Source of the DNA: Bacillus sp. ISL-55
GTDB lineage: Bacteria > Bacillota > Bacilli > Bacillales > Cytobacillaceae
Direction of reading: 5' to 3'
Assembly: GCF_018613155.1 (NCBI RefSeq)
Contig: NZ_JAGGQU010000018.1
Location: 139,144 to 183,692, forward strand
DNA: 44,549 nt
Shown: positions 42,877 to 44,549 of the stretch, one piece after another
Layout: the number at the start of each line of letters is the position of its first letter
How positions within the stretch are numbered: position 1 is the stretch's first letter
The notes under the pieces: model-generated
The model's input: only the letters and a program-made list of their open reading frames with translations
The model's database searches: none
What the model was told of the DNA's origin: nothing
Program-made: the position numbers and the translations under genes

Positions 42877-43515
42877 TTAAAATCCGTTTAAAAAAGGATT
42901 TGAATCCATCTCTAAACCAATCGAGGTTGCTGGTCCATGACCGGGAAGGACTTCAGTTTGTTCTGGCAATACCAGGAGCTTGTCATGGATGCTTCTGATT
43001 AGTTGATTATGGTTGCCACCCGGCAAGTCCGTCCTTCCTATACTGCCATTAAACAGAGCATCTCCTGCCAGGACAAACTCTGCTTCAGGAAAGTAGATCG
43101 ATATACTCCCAGGAGAATGCCCCGGTGTTTCAAACACTTCGAACTCAAAACTGCCTATTGACATTACACCTTCATCGCCAATCAAATGGTCAGCAGGACG
43201 CGCTTTGATTGGCTCGTTAAGCATAAAATGCTTTGAACCATTCAAAGAAGGGTCTGATAGCCAGTCCTTTTCTTTTTCATGAATATATACCTTGATTCCG
43301 TATTTATCTCTTATTCTATCCACTGACCCGATATGATCGAAATGAGCATGAGTGAGCACAATTGCTTCTGGCTTCAATTCTAGCTGTTCAAGCACTGTTG
43401 CCAGCTTTTTTGGATTATCGCCAGGATCCACAATCAGGCATGATTTGTTTTCATCATCATAGACGATATAGCAATTTGTTTGTAAAGGACCTAGGGGAAT
43501 CTGTTTCCATTTCAT
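42877..43515 (-). CDS. yqgX: MBL-fold hydrolase YqgX (glyoxalase II-like)
   Basis: Metallo-beta-lactamase fold hydrolase. The 212-aa protein has THAHFDHIG with His56, His58, Asp60 and His61, the second metal His in TPGHSPGSI, the bridging Asp in LAGDALFNGSIGR and the last His in LPGHGPAT. All metal ligands are present, so it should be active, probably as a thioester hydrolase of the bacillithiol glyoxalase type or similar; the substrate is inferred. GGAGG lies upstream of the ATG. Position equals yqgX in B. subtilis. Confidence 0.9.
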   Translation of the reverse strand: MKWKQIPLGPLQTNCYIVYDDENKSCLIVDPGDNPKKLATVLEQLELKPEAIVLTHAHFDHIGSVDRIRDKYGIKVYIHEKEKDWLSDPSLNGSKHFMLNEPIKARPADHLIGDEGVMSIGSFEFEVFETPGHSPGSISIYFPEAEFVLAGDALFNGSIGRTDLPGGNHNQLIRSIHDKLLVLPEQTEVLPGHGPATSIGLEMDSNPFLNGF

Positions 43516-43664
43516 TAAAATAGCCTCCAGCTTCTAGTGGTATTATCAATATGTTTATTTTACACTATTGTCAGGCAAGTTTTAAGGATCGATTAGAAAA
43601 GCAATCCGGATGGCAAGAAGCATTTCCCGAATCGCAATCAATATTCCTGGAAGGAGACTGTAAA

Positions 43665-44129
43665 ATGCAAAATTTCATTGGAGTCGAAGCCAACCCAATA
43701 ATATCGGACTTGACTGACTTTGAAGAGCTTCTTCTTTCAGCAGCTCCTCCTCTTCTTGTTCACAAAAATATTTATATATATAGTGAGCAGAAAGTGGCAG
43801 ATATAGCTTCCAGTTTCCTCGCAGAAGCAGACCTTCATGAAGAGACACATCAATTGATAAAAACAAGCGGAACAGTTGGAGAAGAATTTTACGATTATGG
43901 ATTTCATTCTGGTGTCGATTTCTTTCTATTCAGTAATGATTTGTCAGCCTTCAGATTAACAGGCTGCAGCGAAGTTCAGACTGAAATGGCCCTCCTACAG
44001 CTGGAAGAACATCTTGTTTTTACAACTGTAGAAGGCATTTATTTTACCATAGACCATTATACTGACCTGGTATTGGGTATAGTAAAAGCATATGGGGTGA
44101 AAGTAGCGTTATTAGACCTCGACAAATGA
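43665..44129 (+). CDS. Hypothetical protein
   Basis: A 154-aa acidic, soluble-looking protein that I do not recognise. It starts MQNFIGVEANPIISDLTDFEE and ends VKAYGVKVALLDLDK, with several alternating hydrophobic strands (LLVHKNIYIYSEQ, VVFT-like HLVFTTVEGIYFTIDHY), no signal peptide and no membrane segment. The ATG lies 8 nt after AAGGAG; the open frame continues 38 codons upstream but has no ribosome site. It stands alone on the plus strand between yqgX and the DUF2759 gene. Confidence 0.7.
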   Translation: MQNFIGVEANPIISDLTDFEELLLSAAPPLLVHKNIYIYSEQKVADIASSFLAEADLHEETHQLIKTSGTVGEEFYDYGFHSGVDFFLFSNDLSAFRLTGCSEVQTEMALLQLEEHLVFTTVEGIYFTIDHYTDLVLGIVKAYGVKVALLDLDK

Positions 44130-44247
44130 TGTAAAAAATTATAAAATATAAAACGAGTGTATGCTTGTCATTACATAACAGGCTGCCGCCTAATTTCTTT
44201 AATCCAACAGGCTGATAATCTGCCTAATATTATAAGGGGGCTTTTTC

Positions 44248-44421
44248 ATGGGTTTTGCGATTATTTGCGCATTAGTTACACTGCTTGCCGGCTATGCAAC
44301 ATTCTCGGCACTTAAAAACAAAAACATTCTTGGAATCGTATTTGGTGGAGGAACATTCCTGGTTATTGGCTGGTTCACAGTCATGACGATTCTTAACTCC
44401 GGATTCCCAGTAGCGCATTAA
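44248..44421 (+). CDS. DUF2759 family small membrane protein (YqgW-like)
   Basis: A 57-aa protein with two hydrophobic helices (about residues 3-20 and 27-48) joined by KNKNILG, and a short end GFPVAH. Sequence type and place next to yqgX fit DUF2759, of which B. subtilis YqgW is probably a member; I am not certain of the symbol. ATG lies 7 nt after AAGGGGG. Function unknown. A terminator follows. Confidence 0.8.
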   Translation: MGFAIICALVTLLAGYATFSALKNKNILGIVFGGGTFLVIGWFTVMTILNSGFPVAH

Positions 44422-44424
44422 TTC

Positions 44425-44459
44425 AAAAAAAAGACCACCCTTTGCTGGTGGTCTTTTTT
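44425..44459 (+). terminator. Terminator after DUF2759 gene
   Basis: AAGACCACC pairs with GGTGGTCTT (9 bp, 7-nt loop), followed by a T-run on the plus strand. Confidence 0.9.
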
Positions 44460-44491
44460 CAATTTCAGAAGCTTTACTCAACAAGATTAGT

Positions 44492-44549
44492 GTCCAGCTC
44501 CAGCGCTTGTCGGGGCTGACCGAGGCGCTTGTCTAGTGTCGCCTCCTAG
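44492..44549 (+). repeat. Dispersed repeat, right copy
   Basis: Begins GTCCAGCTCCAGCGC and ends TTGTCTAGTGTCGCCTCCTAG at the last base. Inverted relative to the copy at 35-87; the middle part differs in sequence and is 5 nt longer. Confidence 0.75.

Overview
The window is chromosomal DNA from an endospore-forming, motile Bacillaceae species with a full set of competence genes, probably near Mesobacillus, Cytobacillus or Neobacillus rather than Bacillus subtilis itself. The evidence is the gene order, which runs from the yqgW/yqgX end to ispA in nearly the B. subtilis order (here mostly on the minus strand), AGGAGG-type ribosome binding sites, many TTG and GTG starts, a complete spoIIIA operon and a complete comG operon. 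The two window ends carry inverted copies of the same short repeat, as expected if this is a draft contig broken at a dispersed repeat.

Layout. 1-4130: xseA-xseB-ispA, folD and nusB (minus). 4334-4980: array 1, about thirteen 52-bp stem-loop units. 5074-7449: accB-accC-yqhY, fatty-acid carboxylase genes and their regulator. 7582-9063: a membrane chemoreceptor (plus). 9102-14491: spoIIIAA-AH behind a good sigma-E promoter. 14646-16093: a 50-aa orphan, a SIMPL-domain protein and a rhodanese lipoprotein (plus). 16214-20482: efp, yqhT, aroQ, yqhR, yqhP and yqhO. 20565-25595: splB and a cobalamin-dependent ribonucleotide reductase gene (nrdJ) split by a group I intron with its own endonuclease, behind two NrdR boxes. 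25790-27182: lipM and yqhL. 27269-28020: array 2, again 52-bp stem-loop units. 28086-32300: gcvT-gcvPA-gcvPB behind a tandem glycine riboswitch. 32481-35717: yqhH, yqhG, yqzE and aroK. 35733-39736: comGA-GG. 39878-44421: tRNA-Gln, mgsR, a cysteine-containing HTH regulator, yqgY, a MidA-type methyltransferase, yqgX and two small genes.

Together the genes cover central biosynthesis (isoprenoids, folate one-carbon units, malonyl-CoA, glycine cleavage, lipoate, shikimate), spore formation and spore DNA repair, and DNA uptake. Compared with the B. subtilis order as I remember it, mntR, yqhQ and yqhV are missing from their usual places. splB and nrdJ occupy the mntR position.

The main points for a second look are: (1) two unlinked arrays with the same geometry (52-bp period, 8-bp stem, 11-nt loop) but different sequence, with compensating changes in the stem; (2) a group I intron inserted inside the NPCGEQ active-site motif of NrdJ, whose endonuclease reading frame ends inside the intron core; (3) three genes (spoIIIAD, comGA, comGG) whose conserved N termini are only recovered if AUU or AUA is the start codon; (4) an apparent terminator directly before the aroQ ribosome binding site; (5) short direct repeats in the mgsR/HTH intergenic region.
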